This document shows, one piece after another, positions 55,136 to 64,000 of a DNA stretch of 64,000 nucleotides. The notes beneath the pieces were generated by a model. The model searched no databases. It was not told the DNA's origin and worked only from the letters and a program-made list of their open reading frames with translations. The DNA is from Oceanomicrobium pacificus (GTDB taxonomy: Bacteria > Pseudomonadota > Alphaproteobacteria > Rhodobacterales > Rhodobacteraceae), in NCBI RefSeq assembly GCF_009833495.1, contig NZ_WUWG01000003.1, positions 248,001-312,000 on the forward strand, given 5' to 3'. How positions within the stretch are numbered: position 1 is the first letter of the stretch; every line of letters begins with the position of its first letter. Position numbers and translations under genes: made by a program.

Positions 55136-56170
55136 TCAGTCCGCGCAGATCGCCTGCAGCGTGATCCAGGAAAAATCGTCAAGCGACGGGGTATAGGGGC
55201 TGTCCGGATCGATCGTGTTCGCGCGCCGCATTGCGGCCACGCGGTCGGGATCGGGGGCGGCCCATGCGAGCGCGGTGGAGAGCGGCACGGTCGGCAGGTC
55301 CGCCGCTGCCAGCCGTTCCATCGTGGCCGGGTCCGCTTCGGGCCGGTCTGCCAGCGGCATGGACAGATAGGTGTCGATTGCGGCCTGCCGTTCGGCCGCA
55401 TCTAGCCCGCCGCGCCGCAGCACATCGATCTGCTCGACCAGACTGTCATCGGCGAGCAGCGCATCGAGCGGCGCTTCCAGCGCGGCCTCTTCGATTTCCA
55501 GCGCGATCCATCCGGCCAGCGCGTCCGGGTCGCGCGCGCCCGCTACAAGGCCGGAACTGATCATCAGCCGCTGGCCGGGGATGGCGAAGATGCGCGCGGC
55601 ATGGTGCCGGAAGACCCGCGCCGACCAGCCGCTGCCGGGTGCCACCCGCGCCACGATCCGGTCCAGAGCCGTCTGACCGCGCCGGTTCCGGCAGATGGTC
55701 TGGCCCGACTCCCGCATCTCCGCCACGATCTGGATGCCGATCCGGTCCCGCTGCACGGGCGCGATCTTGCCGCGCAGCAGGCTGCCGGCGATCTCGGGTC
55801 CGACCATGACCGCAGCCACCACGAGCGCGGCGAACAGCCCGCCGGCCACCCATGGCCAGACCGGCCGCCGCCGCTCGGGCAGGCTGCGCGCGGCGGTGGA
55901 GATCCGTTCGATCGCCTCGATCATCAGCGGGTCGGCAATGGTCAGCGCCTCCGCGCCGTCACTGTCGGGCGAGAAGGTGACGCCTGTCTCGTCTTCGGCG
56001 AAGCGGCGGGTCGCGGTGAGCGACCAGTGGGTCAGCGTCACATCCTTCATGTCGCTCAGGACGAGCGTGGCATTGCCGAAGGACACGATCACCTCGCGCG
56101 GCGCGGCTTGCGGCGTTTCCCGCCAGAGGCCGACTGCCTCCAGCCGTTCATATTGGTCGAGCGCGGTCAC
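55136..56170 (-). CDS. M48 peptidase-like membrane protein with lost HExxH
   Basis: A 344-residue protein: an N-terminal PH-like beta domain (1-90), one membrane segment (about 104-124), and a periplasmic or cytosolic domain whose core IFAIPGQRLMISSGLV...DPDALAGWIALEIEEA copies the M48 layout (A..IPG..I.V.SGL...LAG.LAHEIGH). At the zinc site His-Glu-x-x-His reads Leu224-Glu225-Ile-Glu-Glu228, so both His ligands are gone. It is therefore a pseudo-peptidase or a very divergent relative. It is convergent with lolD (6 bp). The position suggests nothing further. Confidence 0.6.
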   Translation of the reverse strand: MTALDQYERLEAVGLWRETPQAAPREVIVSFGNATLVLSDMKDVTLTHWSLTATRRFAEDETGVTFSPDSDGAEALTIADPLMIEAIERISTAARSLPERRRPVWPWVAGGLFAALVVAAVMVGPEIAGSLLRGKIAPVQRDRIGIQIVAEMRESGQTICRNRRGQTALDRIVARVAPGSGWSARVFRHHAARIFAIPGQRLMISSGLVAGARDPDALAGWIALEIEEAALEAPLDALLADDSLVEQIDVLRRGGLDAAERQAAIDTYLSMPLADRPEADPATMERLAAADLPTVPLSTALAWAAPDPDRVAAMRRANTIDPDSPYTPSLDDFSWITLQAICAD

Positions 56171-56272
56171 GCGTGGGTGGCCCCTCGGTCCGGGGCAGGG
56201 ATGCGCATCTGCGTCATGGGCGACTCGGGATTTCTTGCCATGGCCAGACGATAAACGCCTGCTCGGGCAAGG

Positions 56273-57898
56273 TCATCCGGGAAGTGAGTAGCCCGAGGCA
56301 TGGATCTGTTCGCGCAGGTGCAGCTTGGAGATCTTGCCGGTTGCTGTGTGCGGCAACGCGTCGAGGAAAATCACGTCGTCCGGCAACTGCCATTTCGCGA
56401 CATGCTGCGCGATCAGGTCGATAATCTCGCTCTTTTCGGGTGTGGCACCGGCTTTCGGCACCACGCACAGAAGCGGCCGCTCGTCCCATTTCGGATGCGG
56501 CATCCCGATCGCCGCGGCTTCCGCCACGTCCGGATGGCCGACCGCCGCATTCTCAAGATCGATGGAGGATATCCATTCCCCGCCCGACTTGATGACATCC
56601 TTGGACCGGTCGGTGATCCGGACATAGCCGAGCGGATCGATGGTCGCCACATCGCCCGTGTCGAACCAGTTCTCCGCATCCGTGGCAGGTGCATCGGCCT
56701 TCAGGTAGCGGGCCAGCACGGCCGCGCCCCGTGTCCAGAGCCGGCCTTGCGTCTTGCCGTCCCAGGGCAGGTCTTGGTCCGCATCGTCGGTGATCTTCAG
56801 TTCCACGCCGAAGGGCGGATGGCCCACCGTTTCCTGCACGTCGACGCGTTCGGCCCCGGACCGGGCGCGCACCTCGGGCTTGAAGCTGCAGATCGTGCCG
56901 ACGGGTGAGATTTCCGTCATGCCCCAAGCGTGCATCACCTGTACGCCGTACCTGTTCTGGAAGGTCTCGATCACTGCGCGGGGACAGGAGGAACCGCCGA
57001 TGAAAACCCGCTCCAGATCGGGCAGGCCGCGGCCCTCGGCTTCCAGATGCTGCAAGAGCATCAGCCAGACGGTCGGCACGGCGGCGGTCACGGTCACGCC
57101 GAGGTCGAGCATCTGGCAGATGCCTGCCGGTGTCAGGTCGCGCCCCGGCATGACCAGCGACGCACCCGCCATCGGCGCGGAAAAGCCGATGGACCAGCCG
57201 TTCGCATGGAAGAGCGGCACGACCGGCATCACCCGGTCCGCGGATGAAAAGCCGAGCATGTCGGGTTGCAGCATCGACATGGCGTGCAGAAGGTTGGAGC
57301 GATGGGTGTAGACGACCCCCTTGGGATTGCCGGTCGTGCCCGATGTGTAGCAGATGCCGCAGGCGTCCGTTTCGTCGCCCGTGGTCCAGAAACCGTCACC
57401 ATCTTCCGCGCCGACGAACTCGGCATAGGCCATGGCGCCCGCGGGCGCATCGGCGGGCAGGGCACCATCGTCGGACATGACGATGATCGCCTCGACCGTA
57501 TCGAGCCGGTCGCGGATCGCGGTGACGACCGGCAGCAGGTCCGGGTCGACCAGAAGCATCCGGTTTCCCGCATGGTTGATCACATAGACAAGCTGGTCGG
57601 CAAAGAGCCGTGGGTTCAGCGTGTGGAGCACGGCCCCTGCACCCGGCACGCCGTACCAGACCTCCATCATCCGCGCGCTGTTCCAGGCCATCACGCCGAC
57701 CACGTCGCCGCGCGCGATGCCCCAGCGCCGCAGCGCCTGCGCCAGCCGCATCGCGCCGGTCCGGACGTCGGCATAGCGGGTTTCCTCGATTGTGCCGTCC
57801 TGCAGGCGCGTCAGGACAGGGCGATTGCCATGATAGCGCGCCGCATGGTCGATGATCTCCGACACGCGTAGCGGATAGGATTGCATCAGGTTGTGCAT
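56273..57898 (-). CDS. Acyl-CoA ligase (long- or medium-chain fatty-acid type)
   Basis: A 541-residue AMP-forming ligase with the P loop YTSGTTGNPKGVVYTHRSN, the A5 motif HAWGMTEISP, the A7 motif WFDTGDVATID and the A8/A10 motifs (ITDRSKDVIKSGGEWIS; Lys of TATGKISKLHLRE). It activates a fatty or related acid to its CoA ester for the beta-oxidation genes just upstream. The ATG at 57898 has GGGAGG 8 bp before; the ATG at 57904 would leave only 2 bp. A terminator separates it from fadJ. Confidence 0.93.
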   Translation of the reverse strand: MHNLMQSYPLRVSEIIDHAARYHGNRPVLTRLQDGTIEETRYADVRTGAMRLAQALRRWGIARGDVVGVMAWNSARMMEVWYGVPGAGAVLHTLNPRLFADQLVYVINHAGNRMLLVDPDLLPVVTAIRDRLDTVEAIIVMSDDGALPADAPAGAMAYAEFVGAEDGDGFWTTGDETDACGICYTSGTTGNPKGVVYTHRSNLLHAMSMLQPDMLGFSSADRVMPVVPLFHANGWSIGFSAPMAGASLVMPGRDLTPAGICQMLDLGVTVTAAVPTVWLMLLQHLEAEGRGLPDLERVFIGGSSCPRAVIETFQNRYGVQVMHAWGMTEISPVGTICSFKPEVRARSGAERVDVQETVGHPPFGVELKITDDADQDLPWDGKTQGRLWTRGAAVLARYLKADAPATDAENWFDTGDVATIDPLGYVRITDRSKDVIKSGGEWISSIDLENAAVGHPDVAEAAAIGMPHPKWDERPLLCVVPKAGATPEKSEIIDLIAQHVAKWQLPDDVIFLDALPHTATGKISKLHLREQIHASGYSLPG

Positions 57899-57975
57899 TG
57901 GCATCGCCTCCCGTCTTTTCCTGCAACGGTAGCAGCTTGCACCGGTCCGGCAATCCCCCCGCGGGTCGGGCCATG

Positions 57976-58007
57976 AAAAAGCCCGGCCCCCAGAACGGGG
58001 ACCGGGC
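57976..58007 (-). terminator. Terminator of the fadA-fadJ operon
   Basis: On the minus strand GCCCGG-T-CCCCG pairs with its complement around a TTCT loop with one bulge, followed by five T. It lies 25 bp after the fadJ stop. Confidence 0.9.
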
Positions 58008-58032
58008 AATTCATGCCGTCAGGCTGGAGCGG

Positions 58033-60237
58033 TCAGGCGGCTTCGGCATCCGGCGCGAACCGGCCGTAGAAGCTTTCGCCCTTGGCCGCCATATCGCGCA
58101 GCAGCGCGGGTGCGGCGAACCGGTCGCCGAAGCGGTCGGTCAGATCGTCACAGATCTCTACGGCCTTGGTCGCGCCCAGAATGTCAAGCCAGCTGAGCGG
58201 ACCGCCGGACCAAGGCATGAAGCCCCAGCCGAGGATCGCGCCCACATCACCCTCGCGCACATCCATCAGAACGCCCTCTTCAAGCGCACGGACCGCTTCG
58301 AGTGTCTGGGCCATCGCGAGACGGTGCTGCACGGTCGTCAGGTCTGGCTGTTCGTCCGCCGGGGTCCAGTTGTCGCGCAGACCGGACCAGAGGCCCTGCC
58401 GCTTGCCCTTCTCGTCATAGTCGTAGAAGCCGGCCTTCGATTTGCGGCCCAGCCGGCCCTCGTCGAAGAGCTTGAAGATCACCTCGTCGGCCGCGCCGGC
58501 CGGATAGGCGTCGCCCATCGCGGCCTTGGTCGCCTTGGCGATTTTCACGCCGAGGTCGATGGAGGTCTCGTCCATCAGCTGCAGCGGGCCGAGCGGCATG
58601 CCGAGCTGTTTGGCCGCATGTTCGATCAGCGCCGGTTCGACCCCTTCGCCGACCATCCGCGCCCCTTCGTTGAGATAGGGGATGATGCAGCGGTTGGCGT
58701 AGAAGAAGCGCGCATCGTTGACAACGATCGGCGTCTTGCGGATCTGGCGCACGAAGTCGAGCGCCTTGGCCACGGCCACGTCGCCGGTCTCTTTGCCCTT
58801 GATGATCTCGACGAGCATCATCTTGTGCACCGGCGAGAAGAAGTGGATGCCGATGAACTGCTCCGGCCGGACAGAGGCCTTGGCCAGTTCCGTGATCGGC
58901 AGGGTGGAGGTGTTGGTTGCGAAGACGGCGTTCTCGTCCAGCTGGGCTTCGGCGAGCTTGGTCACTTCGGCCTTGATGCCCGGATCCTCGAACACGGCCT
59001 CGACGATCAGGTCGCAGCCCTTCAGGTCCTCGTAGCGGGTGGAGGCCAGCACGCGGTCAAGCACCTGCGCCTTCTTCTCCTCGGTGGTCTTCTTGCGCTT
59101 CACGCCTTCGGCAAGAATATCCTCGACATGGGACTTGCCACGGTCGGCGGCGTCCTGCTCGCGGTCGATCAGCACCACCTCGATACCGGCCATGGCCGAG
59201 ACATAGGCAATGCCTGCGCCCATCATGCCGGCGCCGAGGATGCCGACCTTCTTGACGCTCTGATCGGCCACATCGGGACGCACAGCGCCTTTTTCGAGCG
59301 CCTGCTTGTTGATGAAGAGCGAGCGGATCATCGCGGCAGAGGAGGGGTTCATCAGAACCTTGGTGAACCAGCGCGCCTCGATCTTCAGCGCCGTGTCGAA
59401 AGGCACCATCGCACCTTCATAGACTGCCGAGAGCAGCGCCTTGGCGGCCGGATAGACGCCCTGCGTCTTGCCGTGCACCATGGCCGACGCACCCACGAAA
59501 GTCATGAAACCGGCCGGGTGGTAGGGGGCGCCGCCGGGCATCTTGTAGCCCTTGGCATCCCACGGTTTGATGATGTCGGCATCCTTTGCGTTCAGCACCC
59601 ATGCCTTGGCGCGGTCGAGAAGCTCGTCGGCCGGCACGACCTCGTCGATGAGGCCCGCTGCCTTGGCCTTGGCGGGCGCGAGCATCTTGCCTTCGAGCAG
59701 GAGCGGAGAGGCTGCCATGGCACCCATCATCCGCACAAGACGCGTTGTGCCGCCGGCACCCGGGAACAGGCCGACAAGGATTTCCGGCAGGCCGATCTTG
59801 GCCTTCGGATTGTCCGCCGCGATCCGGTGGTGACAGGCGAGCGCGATCTCTGTGCCGATGCCGGCCGAGGTGCCGGGCGTCGCCCAGACCACCGGCTTGC
59901 CGCCCTTGTTGGTCTTCGGGTCCATCGCGTTGCGCTCGATCTTGCGCAAGATGCGGTGGCCGTTCATCGTGAAGTCGAACAGCGCCTGAGCCGGATTGTC
60001 CCCGGCTTCCTGACGGATCTGCGCGAGCACGTTCAGGTCCATCCCGCCCGCGAAATCCTTCTTCGCGGAGGTGATGATGACGCCTTTCACGGCATCATCG
60101 GCGATGGCGCCGTCAAAGAGCGTCTCGAACTCCTCGAACGCATCGCGCGTCATGACGTTCATGTTCGCGTCGGGCTTGTCCCAGGCGATGGTGGCGACGC
60201 CGTCGGCATCGACGGAATAGTGGAAGGTCTTGGCCAT
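58033..60237 (-). CDS. fadJ: Multifunctional enoyl-CoA hydratase / 3-hydroxyacyl-CoA dehydrogenase
   Basis: A 734-residue beta-oxidation alpha subunit. The N-terminal crotonase domain has oxyanion residues in KDFAGGMDL and both catalytic Glu (GIGTEIALA and LPEILVG). The central Rossmann motif is GILGAGMMGAGIAYVSAMAG; the dehydrogenase catalytic His is in GIHFFSPVHKM, with Glu in VEAVFED; a C-terminal HCDH repeat follows. With FadA it converts enoyl-CoA to acetyl-CoA. It lies 11 bp after fadA. Confidence 0.95.
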   Translation of the reverse strand: MAKTFHYSVDADGVATIAWDKPDANMNVMTRDAFEEFETLFDGAIADDAVKGVIITSAKKDFAGGMDLNVLAQIRQEAGDNPAQALFDFTMNGHRILRKIERNAMDPKTNKGGKPVVWATPGTSAGIGTEIALACHHRIAADNPKAKIGLPEILVGLFPGAGGTTRLVRMMGAMAASPLLLEGKMLAPAKAKAAGLIDEVVPADELLDRAKAWVLNAKDADIIKPWDAKGYKMPGGAPYHPAGFMTFVGASAMVHGKTQGVYPAAKALLSAVYEGAMVPFDTALKIEARWFTKVLMNPSSAAMIRSLFINKQALEKGAVRPDVADQSVKKVGILGAGMMGAGIAYVSAMAGIEVVLIDREQDAADRGKSHVEDILAEGVKRKKTTEEKKAQVLDRVLASTRYEDLKGCDLIVEAVFEDPGIKAEVTKLAEAQLDENAVFATNTSTLPITELAKASVRPEQFIGIHFFSPVHKMMLVEIIKGKETGDVAVAKALDFVRQIRKTPIVVNDARFFYANRCIIPYLNEGARMVGEGVEPALIEHAAKQLGMPLGPLQLMDETSIDLGVKIAKATKAAMGDAYPAGAADEVIFKLFDEGRLGRKSKAGFYDYDEKGKRQGLWSGLRDNWTPADEQPDLTTVQHRLAMAQTLEAVRALEEGVLMDVREGDVGAILGWGFMPWSGGPLSWLDILGATKAVEICDDLTDRFGDRFAAPALLRDMAAKGESFYGRFAPDAEAA

Positions 60238-60248
60238 GTCGGGTCTCC

Positions 60249-61460
60249 TTACACGCGTTCGATGATGGTGGCCGCACCCATGCCGGATGCGATGCAGAGC
60301 GTGGCGAGCGCGGTTTCCTTGCCGGACCGCTCCAGCTCGTCGAGCGCGGTGCCGATGATCATCGCACCGGTGGCGCCAAGCGGGTGGCCCATGGCGATGG
60401 AACCGCCATTCACGTTCACCTTGTCATGGTCGACATCGAAGGCCTGCATGAAGCGCAGCACGACGGATGCGAAGGCCTCATTCACCTCGAACAGATCGAT
60501 ATCGGAGATGGCCATGCCGCTCTCTTTCAGGATCTTCTCGGTCACCGGAACCGGGCCGGTCAGCATGATCGTCGGATCGGTGCCGATCTTGGCGGTTGCG
60601 CGGATGCGCGCGCGCGGCTTCAGGCCGTGGGCCTCGCCGAACTCCTTGGTGCCGACGAGCAGCGCTGCGGCGCCGTCGACAATGCCCGACGAGTTGCCGG
60701 CATGGTGCACGTGGTTGATCTTCTCCAGATGCGGGTATTTCAGGAGCGCCACGGCGTCGAAGCCCGGCATCACCTCGCCCATATCCTTGAAGGACGGTTT
60801 CAGGCTGCCCAGCGACTGCATGTCGGTGCCCGGACGCATATATTCGTCACGGTCGAGGATCGTCAGGCCGTTCTGGTCCTTGATCGTCACGATCGATTTG
60901 TCGAACCGGCCGTCTTCCCATGCGGCGGCGGCGCGCTTCTGGCTCTCGACCGCATAGGCGTCGCAATCGTCACGGGAGAACCCGTATTCGGTCGCGATAA
61001 TATCGGCGGAAATGCCCTGCGGCACGAAATAGGTCTTCATCGCCAGCGACGGATCGACGGCAATCGCCGCACCATCGGACCCCATCGCGACGCGGCCCAT
61101 CATCTCGACCCCGCCCGACACATAGGCCTGACCGGCACCGCCGCGCACCTGGTTGGCGGCCATGTTGGTGGCTTCGAGGCCGGAGGCGCAAAAGCGGTTG
61201 ATCGCCACGCCCGGCACGCTTTCATTGAAGTCGGACAGGAGCACAGCCGAACGCGCAAGGCAGCCGCCCTGTTCGCCAACCTGAGTGACGTTGCCCCAGA
61301 TCACGTCTTCGACCGCGGCCGTGTCGAGATTGTTGCGGGTCTTGATCGCGTTCAGCACCTCGGCCGACAGGCGGACGGAGGTGACTTCATGCAGCGAGCC
61401 GTCCTTGCGGCCCTTGCCGCGGGGGGACCGCACGGCGTCGTAGATATAAGCGTCTGTCAT
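60249..61460 (-). CDS. fadA: Acetyl-CoA C-acyltransferase (3-ketoacyl-CoA thiolase)
   Basis: A 403-residue thiolase with acylated Cys91 (NRFCASGLEA), catalytic His in GGSIAMGHPLGATGA, and the second Cys in CIASGMGAA; NEAFA is intact. It cleaves 3-ketoacyl-CoA in the last beta-oxidation step. AAGGAG lies 8 bp before the ATG at 61460, which fixes the start. It is followed by fadJ. Confidence 0.95.
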   Translation of the reverse strand: MTDAYIYDAVRSPRGKGRKDGSLHEVTSVRLSAEVLNAIKTRNNLDTAAVEDVIWGNVTQVGEQGGCLARSAVLLSDFNESVPGVAINRFCASGLEATNMAANQVRGGAGQAYVSGGVEMMGRVAMGSDGAAIAVDPSLAMKTYFVPQGISADIIATEYGFSRDDCDAYAVESQKRAAAAWEDGRFDKSIVTIKDQNGLTILDRDEYMRPGTDMQSLGSLKPSFKDMGEVMPGFDAVALLKYPHLEKINHVHHAGNSSGIVDGAAALLVGTKEFGEAHGLKPRARIRATAKIGTDPTIMLTGPVPVTEKILKESGMAISDIDLFEVNEAFASVVLRFMQAFDVDHDKVNVNGGSIAMGHPLGATGAMIIGTALDELERSGKETALATLCIASGMGAATIIERV

Positions 61461-61473
61461 CGAGAACACTCCT

Positions 61474-61830
61474 TCACGTGACTTGGGTTAACCAGAAGAG
61501 GATCGCCAGCAGCAGGCCTGCGCCGGCGAGCATGAGTTGAAAGGGCGCGAGCCGCGCCAATGCGGGCAGGCGCGGCGCGGCGAGGACAAGCGCCAGCAGG
61601 CCGAGCGCCGCTAAGCCCGGGCCAACAAGCCCGTCGCGCCAGACCGCCTGCACGGCCACCATGACGAGCACCGTGCCGCCGACCAGCCGCACGAAAAGCA
61701 TTCGCCACCGCGTGTCGCTGCCCAGATCCGACGGATCGGGGTGGGCGAGGGCCGCGCGGTGGGCGGCAAGGCCGAGGGCCGCGCAGGACGCGGCGGCCAG
61801 CGCCAGCAGGCTATGCTGCGCCAGAACCAT
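61474..61830 (-). CDS. Small hydrophobic membrane protein
   Basis: A 118-residue protein with four predicted membrane segments (about 5-25, 48-65, 69-87, 95-115) and a short polar loop (HPDPSDLGSDTRWR). Its ATG shares a base with the GST stop (TGATG), so it is translated with that gene. I do not recognise a family. Its place among beta-oxidation genes suggests a membrane role in fatty-acid handling, as inference only. Confidence 0.65.
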   Translation of the reverse strand: MVLAQHSLLALAAASCAALGLAAHRAALAHPDPSDLGSDTRWRMLFVRLVGGTVLVMVAVQAVWRDGLVGPGLAALGLLALVLAAPRLPALARLAPFQLMLAGAGLLLAILFWLTQVT

Positions 61831-62474
61831 CAGGCGCCGGTCCCCAGCGGGTGGCCGGGCATCAGGTCATAGGGATGTTTCCAGCCGGGCAGGGCGGCGA
61901 TCGCGTCGCGCCAGCGGGCGATATTGGGATAGGCGGCCATGTCGATGCCCACCTCGTCGGTGAAATAGAGGTAGCCGATGCAGGACAGGTCCGCGATGGT
62001 CATCGCATCGCCGACGATCCAGTCGCGCCCGTCGAGCCGCGCGTCGAGCACCGCCATCGCCGCCTTGGCCCGGCCCATCAGGAAACCCGTGACATCGGCG
62101 TTGCGCTTTTCCTCGGGCAGAAAGTTCATCATGAATCGCCCGGTGGCGAGGTTTGCCGTCAGCTTGTGATTGTCCCACAGCGTCCAGCGCAGGATCTCGC
62201 GCCGCTCTTCCGCATTGCGCGGCCCGAAGCGGCCGAAAACCTCCGCCAGATAGTCGAGGATCACGCCCGACTGGCTGAGGCGCAGGTCGCCATGTTCGAG
62301 CGTCGGCACTTCGGCCATCTCGTTCAATGCCTTGTAGGCATCGCTGCGCGCGGCGCCCTTGAAGAAATCGACAAAGACGGGTTCCCAGTCGGCGCCGCAC
62401 AGTTCCAGCATCAGCGCCACCTTGTAGGCATTGCCGGACTGGGCGAAACAGTGGAGACGATATTCGGCAGCCAT
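61830..62474 (-). CDS. Glutathione S-transferase family protein
   Basis: A 214-residue GST: N-terminal thioredoxin fold (LHCFAQSGNAYKVALMLELCG; cis-Pro in EVPTLEHGDLRLSQSGVILDYL) and helical C domain with the conserved Asp of DAMTIADLSC. The Ser of QSGN is the likely glutathione-activating residue. It overlaps genes on both sides by one base, placing it firmly in the acyl-CoA dehydrogenase operon. It may remove reactive acyl or enal by-products. Confidence 0.9.
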   Translation of the reverse strand: MAAEYRLHCFAQSGNAYKVALMLELCGADWEPVFVDFFKGAARSDAYKALNEMAEVPTLEHGDLRLSQSGVILDYLAEVFGRFGPRNAEERREILRWTLWDNHKLTANLATGRFMMNFLPEEKRNADVTGFLMGRAKAAMAVLDARLDGRDWIVGDAMTIADLSCIGYLYFTDEVGIDMAAYPNIARWRDAIAALPGWKHPYDLMPGHPLGTGA

Positions 62475-63628
62475 CAGAGCGTCCTCGCGATCAGTTCCTT
62501 CATGATCTCGTTCGTGCCGCCATAGATGCGCTGCACGCGGGCATCGGTCCACATTTCCGCGACCGGATATTCCGTCATGAACCCGTAGCCGCCATGCAGT
62601 TGCAGGCACTCGTCGATCACCTGGCCCTGCAGGTCGCTCAGCCAGTATTTCTGCATCGATGCGGTCTCGTTCGACAGTTCGCCGCGCATATGCGCTTCGA
62701 TGCAACGATCGAGGAAGGTCCGCGCCACGACCGTGTTGGTCTTGGCCTCGGCCAGCTTGAAGCGGGTGTTCTGGAACTGTGTGAGCGGCCCGCCGAAAGC
62801 CTCGCGCTCCTTGCAATAATCGATGGTGCGTGCCACCGCGCCTTCCATCGCACCGACCGCGCCGCAACCGATCGTCAGCCGCTCCTGCGGCAGCTGTTCC
62901 ATCATCTGGTAGAAGCCGCGGCCTTCCTCGGTGCCGAGCAGGTTCTCCGGCGGCAGTTCGACATTGTCGAAAAAGAGCTCGGACGTGTCCGCGGCTTTCA
63001 GCCCGATCTTGTCAAGGTTGCGCCCACGGCTGAACCCGTCCGCGCCGTCGGTTTCCACGACCATGAGCGACACGCCTTTGGCGCCCGCCGACGGGTCGGT
63101 TTTGGCCGCGACAAGGATCAGGTTCGCATGCTGGCCGTTGGTGATGAAGGTCTTCTGGCCCGACAGGCGGTAGCTGTTGCCGGCCTTGACGGCCTTGGTC
63201 TTGATCGCCTGCACGTCCGACCCGGTGGAGGGTTCGGTCATCGCCAGCGCGCCGACCAGTTCGCCTGTTGCCATCTTCGGCAGCCAGCGCTGTTTCTGGT
63301 CCTCGGTGCCATATTCGAGGATGTAATGGGCCACGATGCCCGAATGGATCGGGTTGCCCCAGCTGGCCAGGTTGGCCCGCGAGCTTTCCATGTAGATCAC
63401 GGCCTCATGGCCGAAATCCCCGCCGGCGCCGCCATATTCCTCGGGGATCGAGGCGCAGAGCAGCCCCATCTCGCCCGCCTGCTGCCAGGTCTCGCGATCC
63501 ATCTCGCCCTGCTTGCGCCAGCGTTCGAAATGCGGCGCCCATTGTTCGGCGATGAACTGGTGGGTCATCTCCTCGAGCATCCGGTGCTCGTCGGTCATCC
63601 AGCGGCTCGGCAGATTGGCAAAGCTCAT
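62474..63628 (-). CDS. Acyl-CoA dehydrogenase
   Basis: A 384-residue FAD enzyme for the first beta-oxidation step. The motifs [26 protein letters not shown] and the C-terminal [23 protein letters not shown] are typical, and the catalytic Glu lies in [15 protein letters not shown] precedes the ATG. The N-terminus [21 protein letters not shown] recalls long-chain forms. It overlaps the 75-aa gene by 4 bp. Confidence 0.94.
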   Translation of the reverse strand: MSFANLPSRWMTDEHRMLEEMTHQFIAEQWAPHFERWRKQGEMDRETWQQAGEMGLLCASIPEEYGGAGGDFGHEAVIYMESSRANLASWGNPIHSGIVAHYILEYGTEDQKQRWLPKMATGELVGALAMTEPSTGSDVQAIKTKAVKAGNSYRLSGQKTFITNGQHANLILVAAKTDPSAGAKGVSLMVVETDGADGFSRGRNLDKIGLKAADTSELFFDNVELPPENLLGTEEGRGFYQMMEQLPQERLTIGCGAVGAMEGAVARTIDYCKEREAFGGPLTQFQNTRFKLAEAKTNTVVARTFLDRCIEAHMRGELSNETASMQKYWLSDLQGQVIDECLQLHGGYGFMTEYPVAEMWTDARVQRIYGGTNEIMKELIARTL

Positions 63629-63852
63629 TTCTTCATCTCTCCCGGTTTCGGCGCGCCATATTCGGCGATGAAGTCTTCGAAGACTTTTCTCAGTTGGTCG
63701 TCGTCGGCATAGCGGTCCAGCCCTTCGAGCAGGACCACCAGCAGATAGTTGTTGCCCAACCCGTATTCCGCGTTGAGCGACCGAAGACGCGCATAGGCGT
63801 CTTCGGTCAGGGCCGCGTTGAAGCGCTTGGGCAGTGGCAAGCGCTTCGCCAT
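63625..63852 (-). CDS. Small conserved-looking protein between two acyl-CoA dehydrogenase genes
   Basis: A 75-residue basic-acidic helical protein: [12 protein letters not shown], an [19 protein letters not shown] helix, [17 protein letters not shown], and a charged tail ending GEMKK. The first 45 residues could form a ribbon-helix-helix-like fold. It is coupled to genes on both sides (1-bp gap and 4-bp overlap), so it is real by context. Function unknown; a local regulator is possible. Confidence 0.65.
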   Translation of the reverse strand: MAKRLPLPKRFNAALTEDAYARLRSLNAEYGLGNNYLLVVLLEGLDRYADDDQLRKVFEDFIAEYGAPKPGEMKK

Positions 63853-63853
63853 C

Positions 63854-64000
63854 TCAGAAGGCCTCGGCGTCCAGCGCCATGACCGTGTCGGCACCGCTGT
63901 TGATGCGGGCCAGATGCATCGCCGTCGCCGGCAGCTGGCGCTGCATGTAATAGCGGCCGGTGGCGATCTTGGTCTCGTAGAAGGCAGCGTCACCGGTGCC
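63854..64000 (-). CDS. Acyl-CoA dehydrogenase, C-terminal fragment (cut by window edge)
   Basis: The last 48 residues of a protein running off the right edge: [20 protein letters not shown], then [18 protein letters not shown]. This matches the C-terminal extension of the long (about 590-residue) acyl-CoA dehydrogenases related to DmdC and FadE-type enzymes. It would be the first known gene of the operon leading to fadA-fadJ. The exact substrate cannot be given. Confidence 0.8.
   Translation of the reverse strand, partial: GTGDAAFYETKIATGRYYMQRQLPATAMHLARINSGADTVMALDAEAF

Noticed and set aside
57898-60957. A 1019-codon open plus-strand frame opposite fadJ and fadA
   Set aside because: Antisense of well-conserved beta-oxidation genes; no ribosome site and low-complexity composition.

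Overview
The window is GC-rich, densely packed bacterial chromosome. Gene content and order point to an alphaproteobacterium, most likely of the Rhodobacterales (roseobacter) type: an HdaA next to ppk1 and ppx, a compact 446-residue ProS, a single LolC/E-type permease with LolD, a class I PHA synthase, and a Tad pilus locus with Flp-like pilins. I see no transposases, integrases, phage genes or CRISPR arrays, so this reads as core chromosome with a few accessory modules. The taxonomic call is inference from families, not from a marker gene.

Layout. 1-2829 (minus): a DEXH helicase cut by the window edge, a crotonase and an AAA ATPase. 2975-4552 (plus): a polytopic GT-C-like protein. 4545-15314 (minus): a Tad/Flp pilus operon, running from two Flp-like pilins through rcpC, rcpA, an OmpA lipoprotein, tadZ, tadA, tadB, tadC and two TPR lipoproteins to a prepilin peptidase. 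15727-21062: a lytic transglycosylase, then a module that matches the mycobacterial decaprenylphosphoryl-arabinose pathway (HAD-UbiA fusion, DprE2, DprE1) plus a UPF0104 membrane protein. 21105-25630: acetoacetyl-CoA transferase, an orphan ParA, and an HTTM/DCC pair. 25700-29614: rimO, a sulfotransferase, and an Lrp regulator divergent from hppD. 29654-38049 (minus): a DUF3299-NicO metal exporter, tRNA-Glu, recJ, glpX, hom, an RraB-like gene and alaC. 38156-43221: phaC, a pentameric ligand-gated ion channel, TetR-GST, and a HAD protein lacking its nucleophile. 43405-55129: glyA, nadK, an AI-2E transporter, hdaA, ppk1, ppx, proS and the Lol exporter genes. 55136-64000 (minus): an M48-like pseudopeptidase and a fatty-acid oxidation block (acyl-CoA ligase, fadJ, fadA, GST, two acyl-CoA dehydrogenases).

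The most striking content is the DprE1/DprE2/DPPR-synthase module at 16587-21062. It has near-complete active-site motifs of the mycobacterial route to polyprenyl-phospho-D-arabinose. The transferase is fused to a HAD phosphatase that would supply the dephosphorylation step, and a UPF0104 membrane protein could be the flippase or glycan partner. Other notable items are the ligand-gated channel divergent from a TetR gene with a palindromic operator, two enzyme-fold proteins with destroyed catalytic residues, a DUF3299-NicO fusion with a long His-rich loop, and Flp-like pilins carrying Asp-Trp where canonical Flp has Glu-Tyr.
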